Source of the DNA: JAAYZM01 sp964510785 | Lineage (GTDB): Bacteria > Actinomycetota > Actinomycetes > Actinomycetales > Cellulomonadaceae | Assembly (NCBI GenBank): GCA_964510785.1 | Contig: CAZECM010000014.1 | Location: forward strand, 1 to 54,062 | Length of the DNA: 54,062 nt | Direction: 5' to 3' | Part shown: piece by piece, positions 23,421 through 31,321 of the stretch | How the letters are laid out: each line of letters starts with the position of its first letter | Numbering within the stretch: the stretch's first letter is position 1 | Position numbers and translations under genes: made by a program | Notes under the pieces: generated by a model | Database searches by the model: none | Told to the model about the DNA's origin: nothing | Seen by the model: only the letters and a program-made list of their open reading frames with translations

Positions 23421-24794
23421 ATGACGACGACGACGGACACCGGCGTGACGCGCTACGCCCTGATCGGCACGGGTGCGCGCTCGCAGATGTACCTCGCCGC
23501 GATCGCCGGTGCGCACCGCGACGTGGCCCGCCTCGAGCTGTGGGCGGACACGAACCCGGGGCGGATCGCGTGGTCCGCCCACCACTTCGACGGTGCCGGC
23601 GCGCCGACCCCCGAGGCCGTGGACCCGGAGCAGTTCGCGGCCCAGGTGCGGGCCCGGGGCATCTCGCGGGTCATCATCACGACGCCGGACTTCACGCACG
23701 CGGCGCTCGCCGTCGCGGCCCTCGACGCGGGGGCGGACGTCATCATCGAGAAGCCCCTGACGATCGACGCCGAGGGCGTGCGGGCGATCTCCGAGGCGGT
23801 CGAGCGCACGGGCCGCAGCGTCACGGTGACGTTCAACTACCGCTACTCCCCGCGCAACGCCGCGCTCAAGGAGCTCATCGCTTCCGGGGAGATCGGCACC
23901 GTCACCTCGGTGCACTTCGAGTGGGTGCTCGACACGGCCCACGGCGCGGACTACTTCCGCCGCTGGCACCGCGAGAAGGTCAGCTCGGGCGGCCTGCTGG
24001 TTCACAAGTCGACGCACCACTTCGACCTCGTCAACTGGTGGCTCGACGACGCTCCACGGCGGGTCTTCGCGAGCGGGGGCCTGCGGTTCTACGGTGCCCG
24101 GAACGCCGCGGCCCGCGGTCTCGGCGAGCGACCCGAACGGGGCACCACGGACTCGCCGCTGCGCGACGCCTTCAGCCTCGACCTGCGCGCCGACCCGGTC
24201 CTCAAGGGCCTCTACCTCGACGCCGAGCACCACGACGGCTACCGGCGCGACCGGGACGTGTTCGGCGAAGGCATCACGATCGAGGACAACCTGAGCCTCG
24301 TCGTGGACTACCAGCGAGGTCCCACGATGTCCTACTCGCTCAACGCCCACTCCCCGTGGGAGGGCTACTCGGTGCACGTCAACGGCACGAAGGGCCGCGC
24401 CGAGCTGCACGTCGTCGAGCGCGGCGCCGTCCTGCTCGACGGCGAGGGCCGCGCCGTGATCGACCCCTCGGCCCAGCCCGACGGCGTCACCCCGGACACG
24501 TCGCGCCCCGTGGGGGAGCGACTCACGGTGCAGCACCACTTCGGCCCGCTGCGGGAGATCGAGATCCCGGAGGGTGCCGGCGGTCACGGCGGGGGCGACG
24601 ACGTCCTGCTCGCGGACGTGTTCCGCGGCGACGGCGACGACCCCACGGGCCGGCGCGCCTCGTGGGCCGACGGCGTGCGCTCGCTCGCCACGGGGCTTGC
24701 GGGGAACCGTTCGCTCGCCACGGGGCAGCCCGTGCTCACGGCGGACCTCGACCTCGGCCCGGCGGGTCGCGTGCTCCGGCTCGCTGCGCCATGA
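23421..24794 (+). CDS. Gfo/Idh/MocA-family NAD(P)-dependent sugar oxidoreductase
   Basis: Cytoplasmic dehydrogenase of 457 residues, eight bases after the permease gene with AGGA before the ATG. The Rossmann domain begins YALIGTGARSQMYLAAIAG. The family motif EKP is in VIIEKPLTI, and the catalytic region includes GGLLVHKSTHHFDLVNWWL, where Lys and His are candidate catalytic residues. It is longer than typical 330-390 residue members because of insertions in the C-terminal half. In the family, members oxidise a ring or side-chain hydroxyl of a sugar or cyclitol. Co-transcription with permeases suggests the imported sugar, or one of its products, is oxidised as well as hydrolysed. Confidence 0.85.
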   Translation: MTTTTDTGVTRYALIGTGARSQMYLAAIAGAHRDVARLELWADTNPGRIAWSAHHFDGAGAPTPEAVDPEQFAAQVRARGISRVIITTPDFTHAALAVAALDAGADVIIEKPLTIDAEGVRAISEAVERTGRSVTVTFNYRYSPRNAALKELIASGEIGTVTSVHFEWVLDTAHGADYFRRWHREKVSSGGLLVHKSTHHFDLVNWWLDDAPRRVFASGGLRFYGARNAAARGLGERPERGTTDSPLRDAFSLDLRADPVLKGLYLDAEHHDGYRRDRDVFGEGITIEDNLSLVVDYQRGPTMSYSLNAHSPWEGYSVHVNGTKGRAELHVVERGAVLLDGEGRAVIDPSAQPDGVTPDTSRPVGERLTVQHHFGPLREIEIPEGAGGHGGGDDVLLADVFRGDGDDPTGRRASWADGVRSLATGLAGNRSLATGQPVLTADLDLGPAGRVLRLAAP

Positions 24795-24874
24795 GGTACC
24801 CCGGAGCGAGGAGCTCGGACGCCGCCGCGAGCGGCTCCCGCGATGTGCCCCCCGCCTCTGGGAGAGTGGGCACC

Positions 24875-25906
24875 GTGAGCACACCACGACGACGCCGACC
24901 CTCCGTCGCCGACGTCGCCCGCCTGGCCGGCGTCTCCGTCGGCACGGTCTCGAACGTCCTCAACCGCCCGGACTCCGTGAGCCCCGACACGCGCGACCGC
25001 GTCGAGAAGGCCATCAGCGAGCTCTCGTTCGTGCGCAACGGGCGGGCCCGCCAGCTGCGGCAGGGTTCCTCGACGTCCGTCGGGGCCGTGCTGCTCGACA
25101 TCCGCAACCCGTTCTTCACCGACATCGCGCGCGGCATCGAGGACCGGCTCGCCGTCGACGACCTCACGCTCATGCTTGCGAGCTCCGACGACGACCCGCG
25201 CCGCGAGGCGAAGTTCTTGCGGCTCTTCGAGGAGCACGGCGTGCTCGGCCTGCTCGTGGTCCCCACGTCGCACGAGACGGAGCACCTCGCGGCGATCCAG
25301 GAGCGCGGCGTCGCCGTCGTCCTCCTCGACGCGCCACCCGGCGCCGCGGGCCTGTCCTCCGTGTGGCTCGACGACGTCGCGGGCGGTGCCCTCGCGGCGG
25401 GACACCTGCTCGAGCAGGGGCACGAGCGCATCGTGTTCCTCAACGGCCCGCACTCGATCCCCCAGTGCGAGGACCGCCGTGCCGGGGTGGACCGGGCGGT
25501 CTCGGCCGCAGGGGGCGACCCGGCGCTCGTCGTCGAGGAGATCACCTTGCCCCGGCTCGACGCCGCCGCGGGAGAGGAGGCCGTCGCGGCGTGGGTCGCG
25601 GCGCACGACGGCGCCCCCCCGGAGGCCGTGTTCTGCGTCAACGACCTCGTGGCGATCGGCGTGCAGCGCAGCCTGCGACGGCTCGGCGGGTTCGCGCTGC
25701 TGAGCGGCTGCGCCGTGGTGGGCTATGACGACATCGAGATCGCCGGCGAGCTCGCCGTGCCGCTGACGTCCGTGCGCCAGCCCCGCCACGAGATGGGGTT
25801 CGAGGCCGCCGAGCTGCTGCTGCGCCAGGCCGCCGGCGAGGGCGAGCGGCACACCGTGTTCCAGCCCGAGCTCGTGGTGCGCGCCTCGAGCCTGACGCAC
25901 GGCTGA
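24875..25906 (+). CDS. LacI-family regulator, second of the locus
   Basis: Regulator of 343 residues from the GTG at 24875, preceded by GGGAGAG; the far longer in-frame extension overlaps the dehydrogenase gene in another frame and was rejected. The HTH is SVADVARLAGVSVGTVSNVLNR. The effector domain has VGAVLLDIRNPFFTDIARGI, AVFCVNDLVAIGVQRSL and CAVVGYDDIEIAGELAVPLT. It lies 80 bases after the dehydrogenase gene and may be partly cotranscribed. A candidate target is TCAATCGATTGA before binding-protein paralogue A, the only LacI-type palindrome here not explained by the other repressors. Confidence 0.88.
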   Translation: MSTPRRRRPSVADVARLAGVSVGTVSNVLNRPDSVSPDTRDRVEKAISELSFVRNGRARQLRQGSSTSVGAVLLDIRNPFFTDIARGIEDRLAVDDLTLMLASSDDDPRREAKFLRLFEEHGVLGLLVVPTSHETEHLAAIQERGVAVVLLDAPPGAAGLSSVWLDDVAGGALAAGHLLEQGHERIVFLNGPHSIPQCEDRRAGVDRAVSAAGGDPALVVEEITLPRLDAAAGEEAVAAWVAAHDGAPPEAVFCVNDLVAIGVQRSLRRLGGFALLSGCAVVGYDDIEIAGELAVPLTSVRQPRHEMGFEAAELLLRQAAGEGERHTVFQPELVVRASSLTHG

Positions 25907-25958
25907 ACCCGGCCACCGGTACCGTCGCGAACCGGGTCCGGGTGGAAGACTCTCCGGC

Positions 25959-27038
25959 GTGAGGGAACAGGTGACGCTCGGGCTGCTCGCCGTCGGTCTC
26001 GGCGTCGTCGCGAGCGTGGTGCTCTTCGTGCCGTTCGTCGCCGTGGGCTACCGGCGCCGGGGTCGCTTCTCCGCCCGGCGTGCCCTCGTGTGGTCCGCCG
26101 CGCTCGCGTACTTCTGGGCCATCTGGACGTACACGCTGCTGCCGCTGCCCGACCCGGACACGTTGACGTGCGCCCGGCGCAACACGACGCCGCTCGCGTT
26201 CCTCGACGACCTGCGCGATGCCGTGGCCCGGACCTCGGGACGCCGTGACCTGCTGCTGGACCCCGCGGTGCTGCAGGTGGGGCTCAACGTGCTGCTGTTC
26301 GTGCCGCTCGGCTTCTTCCTCCGGGCGCTCGGTGGCCGGGGGATCGTCGTCGCGGGGATGGCGGGACTCGCGCTCTCGGGCTTCGTCGAGGTCACCCAGC
26401 TCACGGGAGTGTGGGGGCTCTATCCGTGCGCGTACCGCGTCTTCGACGTCGACGACGTGCTGCTCAACACGGCGGGGGCGCTCCTCGGTTCCGTGGCTGC
26501 CCTCGTGGTGCCTCGGCGGCACCGAGGTGCGGGGGACCCTCGCCTGGCCGGGCAGCCCGTTCCCGTGACGCGGCCCCGAAGGTTGCTCGCGATGGTGTGC
26601 GACTGGCTCGGCTTCGTGCTCGTCGGCGCCGCCGCGACGGTCGCGGCCCGGGCGGTGCTCCTCTACGTGCTCGACGACCGGGACGCGGTGCTCGACGGGC
26701 CGGTGCCGGGGCTCGTGGGTGTCGGTGTGCCGCTTGCCGTCTGGCTCGTCCTGACGCTCGTGACGGGGCGCACCGTGGGGGACTTCGCGGTGCGGATCCG
26801 GTACAGCGGCGGCCCGCTGCCCGCGGTTGCGGCACGTGCGCTGCGCTTCCTCGGGGGGATCGGTGGCTACGGCCTGCTCGCGTGGTGGCAGTCCCCGTGG
26901 GCCGCGCCGTCGTCGGCGTTCGCCGTCCTCGCGCTCCTCGCGGTGCTCGCCACGCGACGCGGTCGAGGCCTGCCGGGCTTGCTGAGCGGACAGGACGTCG
27001 AGGATGCCCTGGCGGCGGGGTCACCAGGCTCACGATAG
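25959..27038 (+). CDS. VanZ-like membrane protein fused to an RDD domain
   Basis: Integral membrane protein of 359 residues starting at a GTG. The first half has four to five helices with the VanZ signatures WTYTLLPLPDP, LNVLLFVPLGFFL and FVEVTQL followed by VFDVDDVLLNTAGALLG. The second half, from about 200, is an RDD-type unit: a helix pair separated by a polar loop and the motif GRTVGDFAVRIRY. VanZ homologues are linked to teicoplanin tolerance and envelope traits; RDD domains are of unknown, possibly transport, function. The VanZ-RDD fusion is found in other actinobacteria. A weak AAGACT lies seven bases before the start. Confidence 0.83.
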   Translation: MREQVTLGLLAVGLGVVASVVLFVPFVAVGYRRRGRFSARRALVWSAALAYFWAIWTYTLLPLPDPDTLTCARRNTTPLAFLDDLRDAVARTSGRRDLLLDPAVLQVGLNVLLFVPLGFFLRALGGRGIVVAGMAGLALSGFVEVTQLTGVWGLYPCAYRVFDVDDVLLNTAGALLGSVAALVVPRRHRGAGDPRLAGQPVPVTRPRRLLAMVCDWLGFVLVGAAATVAARAVLLYVLDDRDAVLDGPVPGLVGVGVPLAVWLVLTLVTGRTVGDFAVRIRYSGGPLPAVAARALRFLGGIGGYGLLAWWQSPWAAPSSAFAVLALLAVLATRRGRGLPGLLSGQDVEDALAAGSPGSR

Positions 27039-27054
27039 GGCGGCACGCCGGGGA

Positions 27055-27060
27055 TACGAT
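27055..27060 (+). promoter_or_regulatory. -10 element before the agmatinase gene
   Basis: TACGAT at 27055-27060 predicts a transcript start near 27067. GGACGGAG just before the ATG at 27102 serves as the ribosome binding site. Confidence 0.45.
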
Positions 27061-27101
27061 CGGCGCAGCGGGCCGACGACGCTCCGCTGGGACGGAGTCG
27101 C

Positions 27102-28066
27102 ATGGACACGCACCGCACCGAGCCGGAGGCCGTCGTCGGCCCCGTCGGTCCTGTCGACTCTTCGCGGGTGCCGCGGTTTGCCGGACCCGCCACGTTCGCG
27201 CGGCTGCCGAGGTCGAGGTCGCGCAGATCAAGGTCGTGGGGGTGCCCTTCGACGCGGGCGTCTCCTACCGGCCCGGCGCGCGCTTCGGGCCGCAGGCGAT
27301 CCGGGAGGCCTCGCGGCTGTTGCGGCCGTACCACCCGGCGCTCGACGTCGAACCTTTCGCGCAGGTGCAGGTCGCCGACGCCGGGGACCTCGCCGTCAAC
27401 CCCTTCGACATCGAGGAGGCGATCGGGGCGGTCGAGGCGGGGGCTCTCGCGCTCACGGCCGACGGCGCGGCCCTCGTCGCGCTGGGCGGGGACCACACGA
27501 TCGCCCTGCCGCTCCTGCGCGCGGCGGTCGAGCGTGCGGGTCGGCCCGTCGCGCTCCTGCACTTCGATGCGCACCTCGATACCTGGGACACCTACTTCGG
27601 CGCCGCCTACACGCACGGCACACCGTTCCGCCGCGCTGCGGAAGAGGGCCTGCTCGACGCCGACGCACTGAGCCACGTGGGCACACGAGGGCCGCTCTAC
27701 TCGCGCGCGGACCTCGACGACGACGCACGGTTCGGCTTCGGCATCGTCACGAGCGCCGACCTGTATCACCGGGGGGTGGTTGACGTGGTCGCCCAGCTGC
27801 GCGCGCGGATCGGGGGCCGGCCGCTGTACGTCTCGGTGGACATCGACGTGCTCGACCCCGCGCACGCCCCCGGGACCGGCACGCCCGAGGCGGGCGGGAT
27901 GACGAGCCGCGAGCTGCTCGAGATCCTGCGGGGGCTGCGGGGGCTCGACCTGGTCGGGGCCGACGTCGTCGAGGTCGCGCCCGCCTACGACCACGCCGAG
28001 ATCACCGCTGTCGCGGCGTCGCACGTCGCCTACGACCTCGTGACCCTGCTCGCGGACAGCCGATGA
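27102..28066 (+). pseudogene. speB: Agmatinase/ureohydrolase family gene with an apparent single-base frameshift
   Basis: The family hydrolyses agmatine (or a related guanidino compound) to urea and a diamine. The frame from the ATG at 27102 gives the normal family amino terminus, including VDSSRVPRFAGPATFARLPR. Near 27210-27213 the homology jumps to the -1 frame, which continues EVAQIKVVGVPFDAGVSYRP to the stop at 28066. Adding one base after 27212 would join the parts as ...RLPR-x-EVAQIK. The rest is intact: GGDHTI, HFDAHLDTWD and SVDIDVLDPAHAPGTGTPE keep all manganese ligands. No suitable start exists in the downstream frame before a GTG at 27236, which would lose about 45 residues. Sequencing error is likely in this draft; a real lesion is possible. 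Confidence 0.8.
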
Positions 28067-28087
28067 GATCGTCGTGCGCCACGCGGC

Positions 28088-28936
28088 CTAGGTCGACGCG
28101 ACCCGGTCCCGGCGCAGCACCACTCCGCGATACGCCGCGGCGGCGACGGCCGCGATGATCACGTAGAGCAGGATCACGGCCGCGAACTCCATGGTGGGAT
28201 AGGTTGCCGACGTGATGCCGATCGCGATCGCCGGGTGCCGCGAGAAGTTCACCGTGGCCAGCACGTGGGCCTCGTCGGGGTGCCCGCGCATGGCGCCGTG
28301 CGCGACGAGGATCCCGGCGAGCGCGAACGCGACCATGAGGGCGACCGTCGAGAGCGAGACCGCCGCGAGGATCTCGCCCCAGGTCACGATCAGCAGGACG
28401 ACGGCGGCCACCGTCAGGGCGAGCTGGGACACGCGGAACACCGGCACCCGGATGCGTGCGGCCAGCGCTGGGCGCCACCGCTTGAGCGTGAGGCCGAGAC
28501 CGAGCGGCACCACGATGAAGGCCAGCACGCGCACCGCGATCCCGGCGGGCTGGACGTGGACCGGCTCGTCGAGGACGGCGCCGATGAACGCGGCCATCGT
28601 GGGAGTGAGCACGACTGCCGCCGCCGAGGCCGTGACCGTGAGGCTCACCGCGAAGTCCGCTCGCACGCCGGTGAAGAGCTGGTTCTTGGCCACGAGGGTG
28701 GGCACGGGGGACAGGGCGAGCGTGACGACGGCGATCTCCGTAGCGGCGGGGGCGTCCACGACGAGGATCGCGAGGATGGCGAGCACCGGCATGACGACGA
28801 ACATCGACAGCAACGAGACGACGAGCAGGTGTGGCCGGCGCAGGAGGCGTGTCAACGAGGTGGCCGATGCGTTGAGCCCGTAGGCGAACACCGTCAGCGC
28901 GATGCTGACGTTGAGGGTGAGCACGAGCGCCGTCAC
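28088..28936 (-). CDS. Bile acid:sodium symporter (BASS/arsenite-permease-like) family transporter
   Basis: Polytopic membrane protein of about 282 residues with nine to ten helices, many Val/Ala-rich. Family landmarks are FVVMPVLAILAIL, LALSPVPTLVAKNQLFTG and NFSRHPAIAIGITSA. A GTG at 28945 is possible, but the strong GGAGG at 28945-28949 overlaps it and is correctly spaced (eight bases) for the GTG at 28936. BASS proteins move organic anions with sodium; the substrate here is unknown. It lies 57 bases after a TetR gene on the same strand, which may control it. Confidence 0.8.
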   Translation of the reverse strand: MTALVLTLNVSIALTVFAYGLNASATSLTRLLRRPHLLVVSLLSMFVVMPVLAILAILVVDAPAATEIAVVTLALSPVPTLVAKNQLFTGVRADFAVSLTVTASAAAVVLTPTMAAFIGAVLDEPVHVQPAGIAVRVLAFIVVPLGLGLTLKRWRPALAARIRVPVFRVSQLALTVAAVVLLIVTWGEILAAVSLSTVALMVAFALAGILVAHGAMRGHPDEAHVLATVNFSRHPAIAIGITSATYPTMEFAAVILLYVIIAAVAAAAYRGVVLRRDRVAST

Positions 28937-28993
28937 ACCGATCACCTCCGTGGTTCTACTGTGGCACGGCGGGTCGGGCGGTGGCGCGGCTCC

Positions 28994-29599
28994 CTAGCTG
29001 GCGGCGTCCGCGGCGGGTGTCTCGGCCCAGAAGCCGGTCAGGGGCTCCCCGGGTCCACCGGTGAGCGAGGGGATCAGGAGCGAGAACGCTCGCCTGGCGG
29101 CCGCGGGCGTCTCCTCGCGCGACAGCCGCCCGAGCGCCCCTTCGACCATGTCGATCGCGACGAGCAGGTCCTCGACCCCGATCTCCTCGGACAGCACGCC
29201 GGCCCGCTGGCTCGTGGCGAGCGGGCCCTCGAGCAGCTGGCGGGTGCGGGCGTTGAGCGTGGCGAGCCGTTCGCGCCCGTCGGTCGCCCGGAGCAGGAGC
29301 GGCTGGATGCCGCGTGCCTGGCCCTGCAGCTCCGCGATACGGGTCATGAGCTCGAGCGCGATGGCGGGTTCCGCGGCGCGAGTCGTCACGTACTCCTCGA
29401 GCTCGCCCAGGTGCTCCTCGTAGACGGCCGCGGCGAGATCGATGCGGTCCCGGAAGTGCCGATAGAGCGTGCCGCGGCCCACGTGGGCACGCTTGGCCAC
29501 GAGGTCGAGGGGGGCGTCGGGGCCAACTTCCGCGAACACCTGTTCTGCCGCTGCCACGAGGGCTCTGCGGTTGCGAACTGCGTCGATGCGTTGCGGCAC
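28994..29599 (-). CDS. TetR-family transcriptional regulator
   Basis: Repressor of 201 residues from the GTG at 29599. The N-terminal HTH reads AALDLVAKRAHVGRGTLYRHF in outline, with LDLVAKRAHVGRGTLYRHFR directly visible. The C-terminal ligand domain is Ala/Leu-rich (LELMTRIAELQGQARGIQPL) and resembles the SbtR-like group. The near-perfect palindrome at 29618-29635 lies directly upstream, so autoregulation is likely, with control of the following BASS transporter gene. A longer in-frame extension upstream would cross the palindrome and the YczE gene and was rejected. Confidence 0.87.
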   Translation of the reverse strand: MPQRIDAVRNRRALVAAAEQVFAEVGPDAPLDLVAKRAHVGRGTLYRHFRDRIDLAAAVYEEHLGELEEYVTTRAAEPAIALELMTRIAELQGQARGIQPLLLRATDGRERLATLNARTRQLLEGPLATSQRAGVLSEEIGVEDLLVAIDMVEGALGRLSREETPAAARRAFSLLIPSLTGGPGEPLTGFWAETPAADAAS

Positions 29600-29617
29600 G
29601 GTGATTCCGCTCGCCAG

Positions 29618-29635
29618 GGGGATGGAACTATCCCC
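29618..29635. promoter_or_regulatory. Candidate TetR operator
   Basis: GGGGATGGAACTATCCCC has symmetrical arms (GGGGAT and ATCCCC) around a six-base centre that is itself nearly symmetrical. It lies 18 bases upstream of the TetR start codon. Confidence 0.6.
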
Positions 29636-29676
29636 ATATCGTGACAAACCGGGCACGTCTTGTCCACTGGTACGGC

Positions 29677-30288
29677 CTAGGGCGGCGTCACGGTGCGGTC
29701 GATGCGCAGGCGCGGGACGGACCAGTGCACCACGGGGCCGATGAGGACGGCGAAGGCGAGCGTGCCGATGCCCACCTGGCCGCCGAGCGCCCAGCCCAGC
29801 CCGAGTGCCGCGAGCTCGATCACGGCGCGCGCAGCTCCGACCGGGATCCCGCGCGCCGCGAGGCCCGTCATCAGCCCGTCGCGCGGCCCCGGCCCGAGGC
29901 CCGCGCCGACGTAGAGGCCGGTCGCGACGCCGCACAGCACGATGCCCCCGGCGAGCATCGCCGCTCGCAGGCCGAGGTGGCTCACCTCCGGGACGAGCCA
30001 CAGCCCGCCGTCGACGAACATCCCTACGAGCACGGCGTTCGCGATGGTTCCCGGACCCGGCCGCTGCCGCAGCGGGATCCACAGCAGCATCACGAGCAGC
30101 GAGAACGCGATGACGACGGTGCCGAACGTGAGCGGCGTGCGTTCCGCGACTCCCTGGTGCAGTACGTCCCACGGCGGCAGGCCGAGCCCGGCGCGCACCA
30201 TGACGGCGAGCGACAGCCCGAAGAGCGCGAGCCCGACGATGAGCTGGGCGTACCGGCGCGCAGCGTGACGGGGAACCGGAGCGGGCAT
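29677..30288 (-). CDS. YczE/YitT-like integral membrane protein
   Basis: Membrane protein of 203 residues with about five helices, from the ATG at 30288 with GGGAGGG eight bases upstream. Landmarks are GLGLPPWDVLHQGVAERT, IPLRQRPGPGTIANAVLVG and YVGAGLGPGPRDGLMTGLA, the doubled Gly-Pro-rich loops of the YczE family. The function is unknown; members often lie next to regulators or peptide synthetase genes. It is first in the YczE-TetR-BASS minus-strand group and divergent from the glyoxalase-like gene. Confidence 0.8.
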   Translation of the reverse strand: MPAPVPRHAARRYAQLIVGLALFGLSLAVMVRAGLGLPPWDVLHQGVAERTPLTFGTVVIAFSLLVMLLWIPLRQRPGPGTIANAVLVGMFVDGGLWLVPEVSHLGLRAAMLAGGIVLCGVATGLYVGAGLGPGPRDGLMTGLAARGIPVGAARAVIELAALGLGWALGGQVGIGTLAFAVLIGPVVHWSVPRLRIDRTVTPP

Positions 30289-30331
30289 GGGGGCAACCCT
30301 CCCAGATCTGGCGCGAGAATCTCGACAGGGC

Positions 30332-30368
30332 TTGCAAGTAGTTGAAGCATCAACTAATATGATCGTCA
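30332..30368 (+). promoter_or_regulatory. Leaderless promoter with a MarR-like operator
   Basis: TTGCAA (30332-30337) and TAATAT (30355-30360) are 17 bases apart, and the ATG at 30368 follows the -10 by seven bases. Between the two boxes lies TAGTTGA-AGCA-TCAACTA (30339-30356), a perfect inverted repeat of the kind bound by MarR-family repressors. No MarR gene is present in the window. Confidence 0.75.
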
Positions 30369-31261
30369 TGACCACGGACATCCTCGCCCCCGACACCGCC
30401 ATGGACGCCGTCACGCTCTACGTGCGCGACCTCGACGCCATGTCGCGCTACTACCGCGACGTCGTCACCCTCGACGTGATCGATGTCCCGGCACCGATCG
30501 AGCACCAGGGCCCCACGCGTGCCGCGAGCGTGACGCTCGGCCGGGCCGGGGTCCCCGTCGTTGTGCTGCGTCACACGCCCGACCTGCCGCCCCCCGGTCC
30601 CGGCCAGGCGGGCCTGTTCCACACCGCGATCCTCTTCGACACCCAGGCCGCGCTCGCGGCCGCCGTCGCCTCGATCGCGCGCCACGCCCCGCGAACCTTC
30701 ACGGGCAGCGCGGACCACCTCGTCTCCGAGGCCTTCTACTTCACCGACCCCGAGGGCAACGGCATCGAGCTGTACTGGGATCGCTCGCGCGACCTGTGGC
30801 AGCGCGAGGACGGCCTCATCAAGATGGACACGCTGCGCCTCGACCCGAACGCGTACCTCACCGAGCACCTCACCGAGGCGGGCCTCGAGAACCCGCTCGG
30901 GGAGGGCGGCACCGTGATCGGCCACGTCCACCTCCAGGTGGGTGACATCCCGTCCGCGCAGGCCTTCTACGTCGACGCGCTCGGCTTCGAGGTGACGTCC
31001 ACGTGGCACAGCGCGCTCTTCGTCTCCGCGGGCGGCTACCACCACCACATGGCGATGAACACGTGGAACTCCCGCGGGGCCGGGCCGCGCGCCTCGACGA
31101 TCGGCCTCGGGGAGGTCGCGATCCAGCTGCCCACCGCCGACGACGTCGCCGCGTTGCGCTCACGGCTCGACTTCCACGCCGTCGCCCAGCGCGACGACGG
31201 TCAGACGCTCGCCTTCGAGGACCCGTGGCGCAACCTCATCCGCGTCTCGACCGCCGCGTGA
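30368..31261 (+). CDS. Two-domain VOC protein, catechol-2,3-dioxygenase/CatE-like
   Basis: Cytoplasmic protein of 297 residues with two glyoxalase-type modules. Module one has VTLYVRDLDAMSRYYRDVV, LFHTAILFDTQAALAAAV and DPEGNGIELYWDRSRDLW. Module two begins IGHVHLQVGDIPSAQAFYVD and contains GGYHHHMAMNTWNSRGAG. His and Glu at the standard metal positions are present (His in LFHTAI, Glu in IELYW, His in GHVHLQV), so extradiol dioxygenase or quinone-detoxifying activity is plausible. In Bacillus, similar proteins are controlled by MarR-type sensors of quinones, which fits the operator found in this promoter. Confidence 0.8.
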   Translation: MTTDILAPDTAMDAVTLYVRDLDAMSRYYRDVVTLDVIDVPAPIEHQGPTRAASVTLGRAGVPVVVLRHTPDLPPPGPGQAGLFHTAILFDTQAALAAAVASIARHAPRTFTGSADHLVSEAFYFTDPEGNGIELYWDRSRDLWQREDGLIKMDTLRLDPNAYLTEHLTEAGLENPLGEGGTVIGHVHLQVGDIPSAQAFYVDALGFEVTSTWHSALFVSAGGYHHHMAMNTWNSRGAGPRASTIGLGEVAIQLPTADDVAALRSRLDFHAVAQRDDGQTLAFEDPWRNLIRVSTAA

Positions 31262-31278
31262 GGCTCATCGGGACCAGG

Positions 31279-31284
31279 TAGCGT
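31279..31284 (+). promoter_or_regulatory. -10 element before the orphan lipoprotein gene
   Basis: TAGCGT at 31279-31284 predicts a start near 31291. The GTG at 31322 then has a 31-base leader with GAGGAG seven bases before it. Confidence 0.5.
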
Positions 31285-31321
31285 GCCGCGGAGGAACTTC
31301 CGACCGCGAGGAGCTGCACCG

